In this document: positions 9,919-20,100 of the stretch, one piece after another | How the letters are laid out: each line of letters starts with the position of its first letter | Numbering within the stretch: position 1 is the first letter of the stretch | Assembly (NCBI RefSeq): GCF_024721155.1 | Contig: NZ_JAHVAP010000003.1 | Span: 558,001 to 622,000 of the forward strand | Source: Mucilaginibacter phenanthrenivorans | Lineage (GTDB): Bacteria; Bacteroidota; Bacteroidia; Sphingobacteriales; Sphingobacteriaceae | Direction: 5' to 3' | Length of the DNA stretch: 64,000 bases | Made by a program: the position numbers and the translations under genes | Notes under the pieces: model-generated | Seen by the model: only the letters and a program-made list of their open reading frames with translations | The model's database searches: none | Told to the model about the DNA's origin: nothing

Positions 9919-9956
9919 AGTACGGTAATCAGTTTGTTTTCCGGGGTTACCGTACT
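9919..9956 (-). repeat. Inverted repeat between GH5 and GH30 genes
   Basis: A perfect 10-bp inverted repeat, agtacggtaa at 9919-9928 and ttaccgtact at 9947-9956, with an 18-nt loop. It fills most of the 58-bp gap between the GH5-ricin and GH30 genes, so it lies inside the operon transcript. It has no T-run, so processing, stability or a mild attenuator is more likely than full termination. Confidence 0.6.
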
Positions 9957-9965
9957 GTGTTTTAT

Positions 9966-11471
9966 TTATTGTTGTACAATTTGCCATTGCTGATTTGTTA
10001 CACTACTCCATGTCGACTGTATAAGCGCAGCCCCACTGGTTGTTGAAGCGCCCGTTACATCAAGCGTAAGACCGCTGTTGCGGTTAGTTACTTTGTAAAC
10101 ACCGGTTGAAACCTTTGTAAGCTGCCACTGCTGGTTGTTACCCCCAACCCATGCGGATTGGATTACGGGAGTGCCTGTTGCAGTTGAAGCACCGTTAACA
10201 TCGAGCGCGTATCCGCTGTTACGGTTAGTTATCTTATAATAACCGCCGCCATTATCGGTAATTATCCATTGCTGGTTATTGCCGCCATTTTGCGGCCATT
10301 GAATAACACTGGCCCCGGTCAAAGTTGAGGAGCCATTTACATCCATTGCATCGCCGCTGTTTAAATTAAGCAAGCGGTAATAAGCTCCTGTATAAAAAAC
10401 ATCCGTACCACCTGCGCCTATTCCCCATGCATACTTTAAACGGCTAATACCCGAGGCGTTGGTAACTATTACCGTTGGGCTGGCGGCAGTTCCACCGAGC
10501 GATTGAATAGCATAGCTATCACCAGTACGGATTCCCGGCCAGTAAACCGAGCCCATTCCTAAAGCCCGCACTTCGTTGGTTAGCCCTAGTATGGAGGCTA
10601 TATCGGCACTCCCATTTATTGCCCCTGTATAGTCAGTGCCGTTGTTCATAACGTCGCCAAATTCGGTGAGTACTGCCCGGCTGCCATAGCTGCCTACGTT
10701 AGTTTTTAACCTGTTTTCCCATTGGGCAGCAGTTTTAAGGGAGCCATCACTAAAAAATGCATAGTCGTGAATTGATAATAAACACTTCGTTAAACGGCTG
10801 TCAGCACCCACACCAGTAATGTCCTGGGCATAAGAAGTGCCGTCAACAAGGACGTGAGTTTGCGACGCAGCAGGATTTTTATTCAGCCAATTTGCGCAAA
10901 TCGCCGCCCAGTCGCTAAGCGAATAACCATGGGGCTCATTAAATATCTCAAAAAAAACATGCGGGTTACTGCTATACTTTTTTACAATAATTTGCCACAT
11001 CGAAAAAAATTGGTCAACGTTGTCTATTTTACCATCTTTGGCAGCAACGCCCTCCCAGCAGCCCAATATTACATTCATTCCTTTACCGGTAGCGGCGTCA
11101 ATCACGCCGGCATAAGCGTTCCACCAGCTGGTTGATACCGTAAAGTAGTTAACCGGGATCCTCACGGTGTTGGCACCGGTATTAGCCTGAATGCCCGAAA
11201 GGATAACAGTTGCTTTGGCACGCACGGTAGCATAACTATCTGCCGATGTTAAACCGCTTAATACCAATATACCATCGCTGAAATTATCACCATCGCAAGC
11301 CCAGTTAACACCCCGGAGTGAATCGGCCGGCACAAACGGTAATGTCCCGGCTATCGTCGTTGTCGTGTCCGTGGTTACTACTGACGTCGTACTTTTTTGG
11401 GCAGCCTCTTTTTTACAGCTTATCAAAAAAAAACCGGCACATAAAATAAAAAAAAACGTTCTTCCAGTCAT
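9966..11471 (-). CDS. Lipoprotein GH5-type glycanase with C-terminal ricin-type lectin domain
   Basis: The 501-residue protein has a lipoprotein signal with lipobox FLISC (Cys19), so it is probably surface- or periplasm-anchored. A Thr/Ser linker runs to about residue 45. The catalytic barrel then contains RGVNWACDGDNFSDG, NTVRIPVNYF, the acid/base Glu179 in FFEIFNEPHG and the nucleophile Glu270 in AVLTEFGDV, as in clan GH-A family 5. From about residue 362 a ricin-B / CBM13-like beta-trefoil carries three QQW motifs, one per lobe, typical of galactose- or xylose-type sugar binding. The domain probably tethers the enzyme to its polymer. It is the first enzyme gene after susD. The exact linkage cut is not known. 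Confidence 0.82.
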   Translation of the reverse strand: MTGRTFFFILCAGFFLISCKKEAAQKSTTSVVTTDTTTTIAGTLPFVPADSLRGVNWACDGDNFSDGILVLSGLTSADSYATVRAKATVILSGIQANTGANTVRIPVNYFTVSTSWWNAYAGVIDAATGKGMNVILGCWEGVAAKDGKIDNVDQFFSMWQIIVKKYSSNPHVFFEIFNEPHGYSLSDWAAICANWLNKNPAASQTHVLVDGTSYAQDITGVGADSRLTKCLLSIHDYAFFSDGSLKTAAQWENRLKTNVGSYGSRAVLTEFGDVMNNGTDYTGAINGSADIASILGLTNEVRALGMGSVYWPGIRTGDSYAIQSLGGTAASPTVIVTNASGISRLKYAWGIGAGGTDVFYTGAYYRLLNLNSGDAMDVNGSSTLTGASVIQWPQNGGNNQQWIITDNGGGYYKITNRNSGYALDVNGASTATGTPVIQSAWVGGNNQQWQLTKVSTGVYKVTNRNSGLTLDVTGASTTSGAALIQSTWSSVTNQQWQIVQQ

Positions 11472-11501
11472 TTGGAGTTGTTTAACAGTAGGTGGATAAA
11501 A

Positions 11502-11545
11502 ACATAGTCATAAGGTAGCTCAAATGAGCTACCTTATGACTATGT
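11502..11545 (-). repeat. Perfect 20-bp stem-loop between susD and the enzyme genes of PUL1
   Basis: acatagtcataaggtagctc at 11502-11521 pairs without mismatch with 11526-11545, leaving a 4-nt aaat loop. It lies in the 90-bp gap between the SusD stop and the GH5 start. It lacks a long T-run on the minus strand, so it may be an attenuator or a 3' stabilising hairpin for the susCD part of the message. Confidence 0.85.
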
Positions 11546-11561
11546 AATGATTAAGGGTTTA

Positions 11562-13250
11562 TTAATTATACCCTGTGTTTTGTTTAAGCTGTCCGCCTGA
11601 TGCCTGGATTTCGGCTAAAGGTATAGGCAGCCAGTAATGTTGCGGCAGAAAGGAACGGTTAGCCAGGGATACCTTCCTGGTGTAAGTATAACCTGATGGG
11701 TTTGCCGGGTTAACAGTTACGCTAATGCCGTAAGCCGGCACGTTCTCTGTTTGCATGGCAATTTTCCATCTGCGAACATCGTAAAAACGGTGTTCTTCAA
11801 ACGCAAGTTCTATTCGTCTTTCATTTTGGATAGCTGTCCGCATATCATCTTTTGATAGCCCACCGGGTAACGGCGGCATATTTACAGAAGCTCTTGCCCT
11901 GATACTATTAACGGCCGCATAAACAGTCCCATCCGGGCCAGCGGCTTCATTTTGTGCCTCGGCATAGTTAAGCAGTATTTCAGCATACCTCATATAGATC
12001 CACGGCTGTCCTCCCGCTACGCTCCACGGGTTATCAATCGGATAGCTGTCGTTCATGAATTTCTTCAGGTAATATCCTGTTTGGCTGGCGTTCCAGTTTG
12101 ATGGTCCCTGGTTGCTATCCTTTCCACCGGGCAGGAATACCTGCACTGTGCTACCTCTGTATGGAGCCCCATTATAAAGGATGGTGGCGTAAAAACGGGG
12201 ATCGCGCTTCACATAAGGATTTTGCGGATCATACCCTGATGCCGGATCGGTGATCGCCTTACCATTGTCCATTTCATAATCATCTACCAGGTTTTGGAAC
12301 GGCGTATTCCCGGCCCAGCCATCATAGCCATTAGGGCCGTTTGATATTTCCATGCGAACATGCGGGGCAACGTTTGGTACAAATAAGCGCTCAAAAATGA
12401 TCTCATTGTCGTTAGGAGATAAGAACAATTGCGAATATCCATTTTGAGATAAGGTATATTTTCCCATATCCATCACCACCTTGGCAGCGGCAGCGGCGTC
12501 CGCCCAGGTACCCGCAGCATATAAAGGGCTGGCCGCATACAGCAACAACCTTGATTTAAGTGCCAGAGCAGCACCCTTTGTAGCGCGTCCCAACGCCCAT
12601 GTGGAACTATTATTCAAAGGCAGTTTTGCTGCCGCGTCATCAAGCTGGGCTGTGGCGTAGGCAATAGACGCCTGGATGCTTACCTGCGCAAAAAGCGCCG
12701 GGTTTTGCATGTTATCAGTTAACTGGGTAACCTGGTCGCCAACCAGGACAATTTTGCCATAGTTACGGATCAAATCCTGGTATCTGTATGCCCGGATAAA
12801 TTCCAGTTCACCTATTAGCCTGGTTTTGTGAGCCGCGCTCATATTAATGCTTTTAATAACACTCAATGCGTAATTACAGTCGCGTATGCCTCCATAACTG
12901 CGGGCCCATAACGTACCTAAAAAGCCTGTATTGTTCGCGGCCATCTGTCCTTGCTCAATTAACCACGAGCCATTATCGGTATTGTACATCGACTCATCGG
13001 TAACAGAACTTGCCATAGCATATTCAAAGCCCCGTCCAAAACCCGGAGGCGATCCTTCGCCCTCATTCTGGCCCACCTGTTCCCCCAGGTACCTGTTTAT
13101 TACATAGGATTCGAATAACGAGGTATCGGTTGTAATGGATGCATTTGTTAACCTATCTGTCGGGTTAACCACAAGAAAATCTTTCTTACAAGCTGAAAAT
13201 AGCAGTCCAAAAAGGACCAAACAGCAGGATAATTTTTTTATGAACTTCAT
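11562..13250 (-). CDS. susD: SusD/RagB-family surface glycan-binding lipoprotein
   Basis: I prefer the start at 13250 over the upstream ATG at 13274. It begins directly with a lipoprotein signal (MKFIKKLSCCLVLFGLLFSACKKD) and lies 10 bp after the SusC stop instead of overlapping it. The protein is about 562 residues. It has the SusD N-terminal landmarks (LVVNPTDRLTN, RAYRYQDLIRNYG) and the C-terminal SusD_RagB domain (AEILLNYAEAQNEA, IQNERRIELAFEEHRFYDVRRWK). It acts as the lid of the outer-membrane SusC transporter and binds oligosaccharide at the cell surface. Confidence 0.93.
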   Translation of the reverse strand: MKFIKKLSCCLVLFGLLFSACKKDFLVVNPTDRLTNASITTDTSLFESYVINRYLGEQVGQNEGEGSPPGFGRGFEYAMASSVTDESMYNTDNGSWLIEQGQMAANNTGFLGTLWARSYGGIRDCNYALSVIKSINMSAAHKTRLIGELEFIRAYRYQDLIRNYGKIVLVGDQVTQLTDNMQNPALFAQVSIQASIAYATAQLDDAAAKLPLNNSSTWALGRATKGAALALKSRLLLYAASPLYAAGTWADAAAAAKVVMDMGKYTLSQNGYSQLFLSPNDNEIIFERLFVPNVAPHVRMEISNGPNGYDGWAGNTPFQNLVDDYEMDNGKAITDPASGYDPQNPYVKRDPRFYATILYNGAPYRGSTVQVFLPGGKDSNQGPSNWNASQTGYYLKKFMNDSYPIDNPWSVAGGQPWIYMRYAEILLNYAEAQNEAAGPDGTVYAAVNSIRARASVNMPPLPGGLSKDDMRTAIQNERRIELAFEEHRFYDVRRWKIAMQTENVPAYGISVTVNPANPSGYTYTRKVSLANRSFLPQHYWLPIPLAEIQASGGQLKQNTGYN

Positions 13251-13260
13251 TGTATAAATT

Positions 13261-16200
13261 TTATAATTTAACATTTACGCCTACATTGATAATTTTTTGC
13301 TGAGGATAAAACTGCGCTGAACCGCTGGTTCCCTCCGGGTCATAATCCTTCACTTTGGTAAGTGTGAACAGGTTAAACCCGCCTACAAACACCCTAAGCG
13401 ATGAAATATGCAGCAATGACGTTGCTGATTGTGGAAGTGTGTAACCTAATTGCGCATTCTTAAGCCTTAAAAAGGCAGCGTTGTTCAGCCAAAAAGTACT
13501 TGGAAACGAACCACCGCTTACGGCGTCCGAAGCCCTGTCTGATACACGGGGATAAGTTCCGTTGGGATTAGATGGGCTCCAGGCATTATTGGCCCAGGAG
13601 CTGTAATAGTTACCAATTGTACCTGATTCAGGCAGCACATATTGGCTTACTTCTGCCTGGCCAGCGAATAATACCGACAAATCGAAATTCTTATAACCTG
13701 CGTTGAAGTTAAAGCCATAAACAATTTGTGGAATGTTCCCGTATTTAGTCCTTACCTGGTCGGCAGCCGTAATCTTGCCGTCCTTGTTATAATCCTGGTA
13801 TATCAAATCACCAACTATCGCACCGGGTACATGGGGTGTTGCATCCAGTTGTGCCTGGGTTCTAAAAATCCCGATTGCATTGTACAACAGGTAATTATTT
13901 AATGGCCCGCCTATTTTTGATTGATAAGGAAGGGTACCAACTGCTTCGTCGGTATAAATGATCTTGCTCTTCGCGTAGGTGATGTTTCCTGAGATCCCCC
14001 AGGTAAATTTACCGGGATGATTATAGCCCAATGTAGCTTCAAAACCATTGCTGTTCACCTTGTCAATATTTTGAGCAGGCACTAGATTGCCGTTATATGG
14101 GTTTACGATGCCCGAGGTTGCCGGAATAGAAGCATTTTTATAACCCAGGATGTTTGACCTAACCTGTTTAAAATAAATGGCCTCTAAGGTAAAGTTATTT
14201 AAAAACACCGCATTGATACCTATATCGGTTTTTTTCGCAGTTTCCCAGGTAATATCCGGATTTGCAAGCTTGGTTAAATTAATACCCGGCTGAACTGCAG
14301 CTCCGCTACCGTTGTCCGTCACGGCGACGTTCACTAACGAAAAGTTATCAAAGTATTGGAATGGCGAAATAATATCATCACCTAAAACGCCGTATGAGGC
14401 CCTGATCTTCAGATCATTTATAAACTTCACATTGCCAGCAAACCAGTTTTCCTTTGAAATTCTGTAACCTGCAGATATTGAAGGGAAGTAACCCCATTGA
14501 TGGCCTGGTGCAAATAAAGAAGATCCGTCAGCCCTAAACTGCCCTTCCAACAGGTACTTTTCATCATAATTATAGGCCAGCCTGCTAATTACGCTCCGGC
14601 GGTTGTAATCAAAATTTCCGTTATTGTCGCTGCTGCTCCCGCCATTTGTGGCATCTGCAGCGGCAGTTCCACCGTCTGATAGCTCAGGAGTAAGAGTTGT
14701 TGGGAAATCATTTTTCTGTGCCCAAAAGAAGCTGTACGTATTTTTGCTTTGCTCATAACCTACAAAGGCGTTTACATCATGCTTGCCAAATCGCCTTGCA
14801 TAGTTCAATTTTATATTTTCAGTTATCAAGGACTGATTAAGCTGGGACTGATAAAGTGAAGCCAGCCCATTTGGTCCGCCGCCTTCAATACTTGGCGTGT
14901 AGATATCGGTAGCTTTGTTATAGGTATAAACACTATAAGGAACAGAAAAAGCCTTGTCAGCAGCTCCTGATTTATCTACGGAATAAAAGCCATCAATTGA
15001 TAAGCCGGTAACTCCCGGGATCTCATAGCTGGCCTTTAAAATGCCATTAAACGTTAATCTCGGATTCACATTAGTTCCTCCAATACTGGTTCCAATTAAC
15101 GCAGGGTTTTCCTGGTCAATTCCTGCTGTAGGCAATCCATTAGGATAAAAACCGGCCGAGGTTGGATATGACCTGTAAATTGTACGGAAGATAGTACCGG
15201 CACCGGTGATCGGATACTGCCTGTCTTCTTCCCGGCCCGACAATGATAAGCCGACTTTAAATCCTTTGGTAACATTCGCGTCTATATTAGACCTGAAGTT
15301 ATATTGATGGTAATTGGTCGCGCCATTTTTATAAAGCCCATCTTGGTATACCGTGCCTACCGAAGTAAAATATTTCACATCGTCAGATCCGCCTGATAGT
15401 GTTAAACTATTCTGATTTTGGAGGGCCACATTTTTTAGGGTTAGTTTTTCCCAATCCGTGTTAGGATAATTAACCGGGTCTGATCCATCTTTAAATTTTT
15501 GGATCTGGGCGGCGCTGTATACATAGTTATGCCCGTTAGTAGGTGAATCATAGTAACTGATGTCATTAACTATCTGCGCATAGGTAGCTGCATCTGCCAA
15601 TTTTGGCAAACGTGTAGGCGAATCGAAGCCCTGGTTAAAGCTATATGTAATGGTTGGCTTGCCTGCTTTACCATGTTTTGTGGTAATTAAAATTACACCG
15701 TTTGCCGCCCTGTTACCATAAATAGCAGCAGTACCGTCCTTCAAAACCGAGACACTTTCAACGTCGTTTGGATCAAGGCGCTCAAGTCCCCCAATTTGGC
15801 CGGGCACACCGTCAACAACCACCAGTACATTGTTGCTACCTGTGGTTGCCAGCCCTCTTATTAAAATACCTGAACCATCATAACCGGGTTCGCCCGAAGT
15901 GTTATTGGCAATAACACCCGACACGCGGCCCGCAAATGAATTGGAAAGATCCGGCTCGGGGCTTTTAACCAGGTCGCCGCCCTTGATCACCGAAATAGAG
16001 CCGGTTAAGGTAGCCTTCTTTTGCGTTCCGTAACCAACCACAACAACTTCATTCAGCGACCTTGAATCCTCCTTAAGGCTAATATTTACTGTTGTGCGCC
16101 CTGCTAAGCTTACTTCCTGGGTCAGGTAGCCAACATAGGTGAATACCAGCACACCGGATGCAGCATCCGGCACATTGATGGAGAAATTACCGGTTACATC

Positions 16201-16449
16201 AGTAACACCTCCAATGCTGGTGCCCTTTAATGACACACTCACACCTGGAAGTGCAAGACCTTTCTCATCAGTTACCCTTCCGGTTACCTGCACATTGGAT
16301 ATTTGCTTTGAGGCAGTGGCCTTAACAGACGCCGATGAGGGCTGTACGAATGCTATCCAGCAGGCGATAAGCATACCGGTTAGCAGAAATAAACGACCGG
16401 GAAATTTTTTCCCGTGAGGGGAACTCACAATTTGTAATGTTGATTTCAT
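13261..16449 (-). CDS. susC: SusC/RagA-family TonB-dependent outer-membrane transporter
   Basis: The 1062-residue protein has, in order, a signal peptide (GMLIACWIAFVQPSSAS region), a carboxypeptidase-regulatory-like beta domain (TGRVTDEKGLALPGVSV), a TonB-box-like segment (NEVVVVGYGTQKKATLTG), the plug (IRGLATTGSNNVLVVVDG, ESVSVLKDGTAAIYGNRAANGVI) and a 22-strand barrel. There is no STN domain, so it should not signal to a FecR anti-sigma factor. It imports the oligosaccharides bound by SusD. The promoter region upstream holds a sequence shared with the CRTAC1 gene. Confidence 0.95.
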   Translation of the reverse strand: MKSTLQIVSSPHGKKFPGRLFLLTGMLIACWIAFVQPSSASVKATASKQISNVQVTGRVTDEKGLALPGVSVSLKGTSIGGVTDVTGNFSINVPDAASGVLVFTYVGYLTQEVSLAGRTTVNISLKEDSRSLNEVVVVGYGTQKKATLTGSISVIKGGDLVKSPEPDLSNSFAGRVSGVIANNTSGEPGYDGSGILIRGLATTGSNNVLVVVDGVPGQIGGLERLDPNDVESVSVLKDGTAAIYGNRAANGVILITTKHGKAGKPTITYSFNQGFDSPTRLPKLADAATYAQIVNDISYYDSPTNGHNYVYSAAQIQKFKDGSDPVNYPNTDWEKLTLKNVALQNQNSLTLSGGSDDVKYFTSVGTVYQDGLYKNGATNYHQYNFRSNIDANVTKGFKVGLSLSGREEDRQYPITGAGTIFRTIYRSYPTSAGFYPNGLPTAGIDQENPALIGTSIGGTNVNPRLTFNGILKASYEIPGVTGLSIDGFYSVDKSGAADKAFSVPYSVYTYNKATDIYTPSIEGGGPNGLASLYQSQLNQSLITENIKLNYARRFGKHDVNAFVGYEQSKNTYSFFWAQKNDFPTTLTPELSDGGTAAADATNGGSSSDNNGNFDYNRRSVISRLAYNYDEKYLLEGQFRADGSSLFAPGHQWGYFPSISAGYRISKENWFAGNVKFINDLKIRASYGVLGDDIISPFQYFDNFSLVNVAVTDNGSGAAVQPGINLTKLANPDITWETAKKTDIGINAVFLNNFTLEAIYFKQVRSNILGYKNASIPATSGIVNPYNGNLVPAQNIDKVNSNGFEATLGYNHPGKFTWGISGNITYAKSKIIYTDEAVGTLPYQSKIGGPLNNYLLYNAIGIFRTQAQLDATPHVPGAIVGDLIYQDYNKDGKITAADQVRTKYGNIPQIVYGFNFNAGYKNFDLSVLFAGQAEVSQYVLPESGTIGNYYSSWANNAWSPSNPNGTYPRVSDRASDAVSGGSFPSTFWLNNAAFLRLKNAQLGYTLPQSATSLLHISSLRVFVGGFNLFTLTKVKDYDPEGTSGSAQFYPQQKIINVGVNVKL

Positions 16450-16808
16450 ATAATTTATTAATTGGTTTAAAATTTCACCGATGAGCGGAAAAAATATAAT
16501 TCACTGATGAGAAAAGTAAAAATTACGATTACTCAGGCTTCAATGTATTTGATGTTTTAGCGCCGTCGGCTTCAATTGGTTTATTGAAAGGCTAAATTGG
16601 AAGATTTTCAAGAGATGTGTTAGGGGCAAACTCTGCAATTGAACGGGGGTAATTGAGCAGAAAATGCTGAAATCAGGCTTAAAACGCATTTTTATCGATA
16701 TTGCCCCTCTTATTTGTTTTATCGGCACAACATATCATTGCCGTTTATGACCTTGGCGATTGCAGGTGTAAAAGTTATCAGGTGATTTTCTAATTTATTC
16801 TGAAAGTT
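16450..16808. other. Intergenic upstream of susC, 359 bp
   Basis: No gene seen: the 62-codon minus-strand frame 16540-16728 has no recognisable features. The gap holds regulatory element A at 16623-16685 and an AGGGGCAA / TTGCCCCT inverted pair (16622-16629 and 16701-16708) that brackets it. It must also contain the susC promoter. Confidence 0.6.
16623..16685 (-). promoter_or_regulatory. Element A, shared with the CRTAC1 promoter; candidate HTCS operator
   Basis: This 63-bp stretch aligns to 20729-20790 with 49 of 63 positions identical and one gap. It contains two direct copies of an 8-mer, aattgaac at 16637 and aattgagc at 16651, spaced 14 bp start to start. The equivalent 8-mers in the other copy have the same spacing. 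It lies about 175-235 bp upstream of the susC start. Direct repeats are the usual target of AraC-type domains such as the one in the neighbouring HTCS; that assignment is inference. Confidence 0.6.
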
Positions 16809-17131
16809 TTAAGGCAGATTAGCCTTTTGCTCATTCTTTAATATTAAGTTACTACCCGATGGCTGTAGTTTTTCGGCTGTTTTATACATGGCTAACACTG
16901 CCGCTAGCTCATAACTGTATCCGGTTAATTGCTTTTGTTTAGTAATCACCGGGTATCGATTTAACACGCCATGCATGTTGAGGGTGCCGCTATCATTTTC
17001 CGACACAACGAGGTCATCTGGTGGATCACCTTACCGATATCCGCACTGCTCAGTGATACATTTTGCCGATTTTGGTGGCAAAATGTTAATTTACAAGAGA
17101 TTACCAGCAGGATAAAATAGATTTTTTTCAT
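16809..17131 (-). pseudogene. Broken small gene, possible N-terminal remnant of a vanadium-dependent haloperoxidase-like protein
   Basis: Two overlapping frames seem to be one protein. The first begins at 17131 with a lipoprotein-like signal (MKKIYFILLVISCKLTFC), then SLSSADIGKVIHQM, and runs off frame near 17030. The second carries on with LVVSENDSGTLNMHGVLNRY, TGYSYELAAVLAMYKTAEK and LQPSGSNL, ending at 16809. From memory the pieces resemble the N-terminus of Bacteroidota PAP2/vanadium haloperoxidase-like proteins with an internal deletion. A full-length protein would be about 400 residues or more. It starts 4 bp after the CRTAC1 stop, so it was probably the second gene of that operon. A sequencing error could explain the frame change but not the missing C-terminus. 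Confidence 0.5.
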
Positions 17132-17135
17132 TTGT

Positions 17136-20100
17136 TTACCGCTTTTTATAGGCTGATACCCCTTGCCCGTTAATACCAAAAAGTAAGGTATTGTTGATAT
17201 TCAGTACGCTCCTCACATCCCCTGTCAGCTTAAAGCCCGATCGCTGCTGATCTACATAGGTGAATTTACCCTTGCCATCCCCTTTTAGTAATATGCCATA
17301 ATTGGCATCGTATTTTCCAAAGTGGATGCGTGCGTGGTTCATGTTGCCACACAGTAAGAGGTCATCGTTTCCATCCCCGTCATAATCCAGTGTGGTTATG
17401 GTAAATACCGGCGAGTATTGCGCTTGTAATGGCAGGGCTGCCTGGTGCAGTTTACCATGACCGTCACTAATGAATAAAACCGTTGACAAGATGTTTGCAG
17501 ACAAGTGCTTTGCCCCCTGCATTTCCTGGGGAGTAAATATCTCGTTTATAGTAGCATCTGCATAGCTTTTATAATCCGGAAAACGGGAGCGCATCATGCT
17601 GATCTGGTCCAGCAGTTCATCACGGGTTACGCTGGGATAGCTTTTATGCTGAATGTAAAAACACAATATCGGATCGACCGAACCATTGTCATCAAAATCC
17701 TTATAATACATCTCGGCGGGCTCCTGATCTGAGGCCTTACATTGCGAATTTAAGCCCAGGTTACCAACAACAAGATCAGGATGTCCGTCGTGGTTAATGT
17801 CGCTCACCTGCAGGCAGTTCCACCAGCCGGCGTATTTTTTGTCAAAATATTTGGCGGTAGCGTCAACAAGCCTTCCGTTGCTGTTTTCAAAAACAGTTAT
17901 TGGCATCCATTCTCCAACAACAACCAGGTCGGGCTTTTTATCGCCGTTCATATCTACCCAGGCAGCATCGGTTACCATGCCTATGTTTTTTAATGCCGGG
18001 TTATATTTGGCGGTTTGATCGGTAAAATGCCCTTTGCCATCGTTGATCAGGATGTAACTTTCAGGTGTTTCGGGGTAACGGCCCGGCACTACCCTGCCTC
18101 CCACAAAAAGGTCGGGATAACCGTCGCCGTTTATATCCGCCGCCTTTACACAGCCTTTACTGCTTAACATGTGCGGCAATGCATCCTTCAATTTGGTAAA
18201 ACTCCCCTTGCCATCGTTGATGTAAAGCCGGTCCTGTAATAACGGATCGCCGGGCAGGTAATCGCCATACCCGCCTGAACACACGTACAGATCTGGCTTG
18301 CCATCTCCGTTTATATCAACGAAAACCGCGGCTGCATCCGTACTTTTCTTGTCGGCTTCAAAAGCAGCCTCCGGCTTTAAAATAAAGTTTTTATTCTTTT
18401 GCTGGATATACAAGCTTCCTGCCTTGCCGTTTTCTCCACCCACAAATACATCCTCCAGTCCATCGCCGTTCACGTCCCCCTTTATCACACATGGCCCGGA
18501 GAACGATAGCGGGTTCACCAATAACGGCTGACGTTTAAAATCGTTGGTTGTGTTTTGCACACTGCTATAAGCTACCGGCGATTTTGCCTCTGCGAACAAG
18601 GACGCTGAAGCTTCAGGCTTTTTATAATCACCAGTGGCGTCTTTTTCATTTAAGCTGATTTTCTTGTCTCCCTGTATATTTCGCAGCAATTGGGTTTTGC
18701 CCCGCTGCCAGATCACCCGCAGCGAATCAATCCCCTTATCAGTCCCCAAACCGAAATGCAACACCGGCGATACACTCGACTGGTAACCCCGGGTAGGCAT
18801 TTGCTCCAGGTATTGTTTTTTACTTCCACTATAAATAATCACCTTAGCTCCTATTCCCTGGGTATTTTTATCGGCACCCTTTAGATCGATCTCCAAATAA
18901 TGATTTTTGTTTTGGGTGGTTCCCCGGTTTTTATAGACAAAGGCAGGCTTGTTAATGTTATTAACCACTACGTCAAGGTTTCCGTCATTGTTCAGATCCG
19001 CATATGCCGCACCGTTGCTGTTTGAGGGTTGATCTATTCCCCAGGCGGCACTTGTGTTGGTAAAGGTCAGGTTGCCATTGTTCCTGAAAAAATAACTTTC
19101 TACCTCCGATGATGGCATCTTGCTAACAATATTGAGCAGGTCCTGTCGCATTACGCTTCGGTCCCGAAGATTATCTCCCATAAACTTCAGGAAATCCATA
19201 TTGGTGTAATCGCGGGTAAAACCATTGGTCACAAACAGGTCCTTCCAGCCATCGTTATCGTAATCTGCAAATAGGGGCGCCCAACTCCAATCCGTATTGG
19301 AGATGCCCGAAACCTGGCCAATTTCACTAAAGGTATTATTGCCATTATTTACGTGCAGCATATTACGCATATACTGGTAATAAAAACCGGAGCGTAAATT
19401 CAGGGCGAATGATTCGTAATTATCGCCTCCAAATAATAGTTTTTGTCTTTTATTGTCCTCCGGAAGCATATCGAGCGTAAAGATATCCGGCAGCCCGTCA
19501 TTATTGATATCGGCAATATCGTCGCCCATCGAGTATAGCGACGTGTGCCCTATCTGTTGAGGAAGCTTATCCGAAAACGTGCCATCGCCGTTGTTCGAGT
19601 AAAGCCTGTCGGGCACACTATAGTCATTGGAAATATAAATATCCGGCCAGCCGTCACCGTTAACATCGGCAATGCCGGCGCTCAAACCATATGACAATGA
19701 AGTATTTATTATTCCTGATTTTGCGGTCACATCGGTAAAATGTCCGTTATCATTCCTGAACATTCTGATGCCTGTTTCACTGTCTGGCTTGTTCATTAAG
19801 TCCTTAACTGATATATCGTCAAGGCTGCTGATCCGTTTCGGGTTGTGGTTAACCAGGAGCAGATCAAGATCGCCATCCCTGTCATAATCAAAAAAATAAG
19901 CCTGTGTGCTGGATGACGCGAAATCAAGCCCGTAATCTGCCGCCATCTCCTTAAATTGCGGTACGCCCTGGCTATCGTTCCCCTGGTTTATAAGCAACTG
20001 GTTTACTCTCTTTTCGGGCCTTAATTTTCCCGAATAGCAAACGTAGATATCCAGTTTACCATCACCATTGATGTCAACCATGGTCACACCCGTTTTCCAG

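Noticed and set aside
13251..13274. Upstream start for the PUL1 SusD
   Set aside because: It would overlap the SusC stop and put eight polar residues ahead of a lipoprotein signal; the ATG at 13250 fits better.
16540..16728. 62-codon minus-strand frame upstream of susC
   Set aside because: It covers the regulatory element and has no signal peptide, domain or coupling; composition looks like intergenic DNA read through.
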